Part shown: one piece after another, positions 42,209 through 43,282 of the stretch | How positions within the stretch are numbered: position 1 is the stretch's first letter | How the letters are laid out: each line of letters starts with the position of its first letter | Assembly (NCBI GenBank): GCA_029240815.1 | Contig: JARDZO010000037.1 | Span: 1-43,282, forward strand | DNA length: 43,282 nt | Source: Brevibacillus sp. | GTDB taxonomy: Bacteria > Bacillota > Bacilli > Brevibacillales > Brevibacillaceae | Direction: 5' to 3' | Program-made: the position numbers and the translations under genes | Notes under the pieces: model-generated | Seen by the model: only the letters and a program-made list of their open reading frames with translations | Told to the model about the DNA's origin: nothing | Database searches by the model: none

Positions 42209-43282
42209 CTACTTGTATTCACCTAACAGGTAATTGTAGAACGGTTGGTCTACCCAGAACAGATAGGTCTCGATATCGACCTCATTATCTAGCTTCTTAA
42301 AGCCTTCGACGACTTTGGCAGACTGGTCATTCAGTGAGAACGACTGGACGATGAACCGCCCTTCTTTCAACAGATTATTCGTGATGACTGGATAATCAGC
42401 CAGCTCGGTACGGGAGTGGTAAAGCGGCTGCCACCAGGATCCCTTCAAGAGACCCACTGCGTCTTCCGAGTCTTTCTTGGCGTATTTCAGGATTAGCGGC
42501 TGGAAGCGCTTCTTCTCGTCAACACTTGCAAACTCAAAGCTGAGATCATACTCTTTCGCGTAGGCGATATAGTTGCCATTTTCGATCTGAACGACTTGAT
42601 AATCATCGGTCTGAACGGGCTCTCCCCATTCCTTCAGGTAAATGAAAGCGGACGTTTTTGGTTCAAACTGAACTTTCGCATCGATGCCTTCACTCTTCAG
42701 CAGACCAATCAACTGGATGGCGTGGATGATATCGCTATGTCCATAAGTGATCGTACGAGCGGGATCAAAATGAGGATCAAAAGTAGCATCCTTCAGATTG
42801 TAACCGGTGACCAGATTTTGTTTGAGTGCGGTATCGACCACCTGCTGCAGTTCTCCAGCTTTGATGATCTGGGATTCATACCAGGCTTGAGCCAGCTTGC
42901 CGTAGATGCCTTCTTCTCCTACGGTCCCCAAATAGTTTTTGTAATGCCCGCTGATTTCTGCTACTTTCCCGAGCAATTGATACGCGAGGTCAGCAGAAAC
43001 GGCTCCCGTAACCTTTGCATCTTTCAGTTGGCCAGCAGAGACGATTCCCGTATCGATGGCAACTGCCAGCTCTTGCGCATTTTGAGTGGAAATCGCTCCA
43101 CCTTTTGTGTACGTAATGGCTGCTTGCTTCAGGACGGCAGATACTTTTTCATCGTTATATGTATAGGCCAGCTCTTTCAGGTCAGCTGCCTTCACGACAG
43201 CACTGATCGCCTCACTCACAGCCAACGGGGAAGTACCTGTCGCCAAGAAACTTTTGGCAGCAGCATCTTTTTCCGATATACT
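42209..43282 (-). CDS. Large unknown protein, cut by the right edge
   Basis: The reading frame is open to the last base of the window, so the true N-terminus lies beyond it; 357 residues are seen. The first 130 residues are alanine-rich helices with short repeats (PLAVSEAISAVVKAADLKEL, YTKGGAISTQNAQELAVAID, TGAVSADLAYQLLGKVAEI), a rhythm somewhat like S-layer-homology or other wall-associated modules, but the SLH consensus is not met. The remaining part is alpha/beta (YGHSDIIHAIQLIGLLKSEG, SFEFASVDEKKRFQPLILKY, TYLFWVDQPFYNYLLGEYK). Only one of the residues seen is not typical of exported proteins: there is no Cys. It could be a surface protein with its signal peptide outside the window; no family is claimed. 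Confidence 0.6.
   Translation of the reverse strand, partial: SISEKDAAAKSFLATGTSPLAVSEAISAVVKAADLKELAYTYNDEKVSAVLKQAAITYTKGGAISTQNAQELAVAIDTGIVSAGQLKDAKVTGAVSADLAYQLLGKVAEISGHYKNYLGTVGEEGIYGKLAQAWYESQIIKAGELQQVVDTALKQNLVTGYNLKDATFDPHFDPARTITYGHSDIIHAIQLIGLLKSEGIDAKVQFEPKTSAFIYLKEWGEPVQTDDYQVVQIENGNYIAYAKEYDLSFEFASVDEKKRFQPLILKYAKKDSEDAVGLLKGSWWQPLYHSRTELADYPVITNNLLKEGRFIVQSFSLNDQSAKVVEGFKKLDNEVDIETYLFWVDQPFYNYLLGEYK

Noticed and set aside
1..43282. CRISPR array, rRNA genes or replication origin
   Set aside because: No regularly spaced repeats, no rRNA-like sequence and no cluster of DnaA boxes were seen on either strand.

Overview
The window looks like chromosomal DNA of an aerobic, spore-forming, low-GC Gram-positive of the Brevibacillus/Paenibacillaceae type. 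This is inferred from protein character: strong GGAGG ribosome sites with many TTG and GTG starts, a YycC-like small protein, a Spo0-type PAS histidine kinase, a SwrC-like RND pump in a Gram-positive setting, Gram-positive lipoprotein signals and a catabolite-repression (cre) operator. The species was not confirmed by any search.

Left end (1-3.1 kb): two decayed recombinases, a serine resolvase and a tyrosine integrase N-terminus, flank an SstT-type amino-acid symporter. The integrase remnant abuts the 3' end of a tRNA cluster (Tyr-Leu-Gly, minus strand), as expected of an old integration site. From 3.1 to 6.3 kb, all on the minus strand, are small genes: a short unknown protein, a thioredoxin-fold protein with a single active-site Cys, YycC, a Cys-containing small protein, and a ccdA/ResA-like pair for extracytoplasmic thiol redox.

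6.5-15.1 kb: a MarR regulator, an RND pump and its lipoprotein adaptor (minus) lie back to back with a DesK/LiaS-like sensor kinase and a NarL-type regulator (plus). The divergent promoter region carries two perfect inverted repeats. A PAS histidine kinase without an adjacent regulator follows.

15.2-19.8 kb: housekeeping and unknown genes (ABM monooxygenase, unknown 302-aa protein, thiE, tenI, small unknowns, DUF3054 membrane protein, GNAT). 19.8-26.7 kb: a D-threonine aldolase/D-serine dehydratase-like enzyme, then a complete tripartite tricarboxylate transporter (tctC-tctB-tctA) with its CitS/CitT-type two-component system. A perfect cre match sits just upstream of tctC, and a terminator-like hairpin lies between tctC and tctB.

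26.9-36.9 kb: a reductive pyrimidine (or hydantoin) degradation region. An NCS1 permease (plus) is separated by a broken chemoreceptor gene and an ADP-ribosyltransferase-like unknown from the operon preT-preA-dihydropyrimidinase-beta-ureidopropionase (minus). This operon should convert uracil/thymine to beta-alanine/beta-aminoisobutyrate. Divergent from preT is an unrecognised two-gene operon for a coiled-coil/MerR-like protein and a ribbon-helix-helix protein. Their shared promoter has nested inverted repeats and TGTTGGAACA-like elements, some of which recur upstream of the next divergent pair. I consider this pair the best candidate for an undescribed regulatory system here.

37-43.3 kb: an iron-dependent alcohol dehydrogenase, an MHS-family MFS transporter, an aldo/keto reductase remnant, a 609-aa UbiD-family decarboxylase, and a large unknown protein cut by the right edge.
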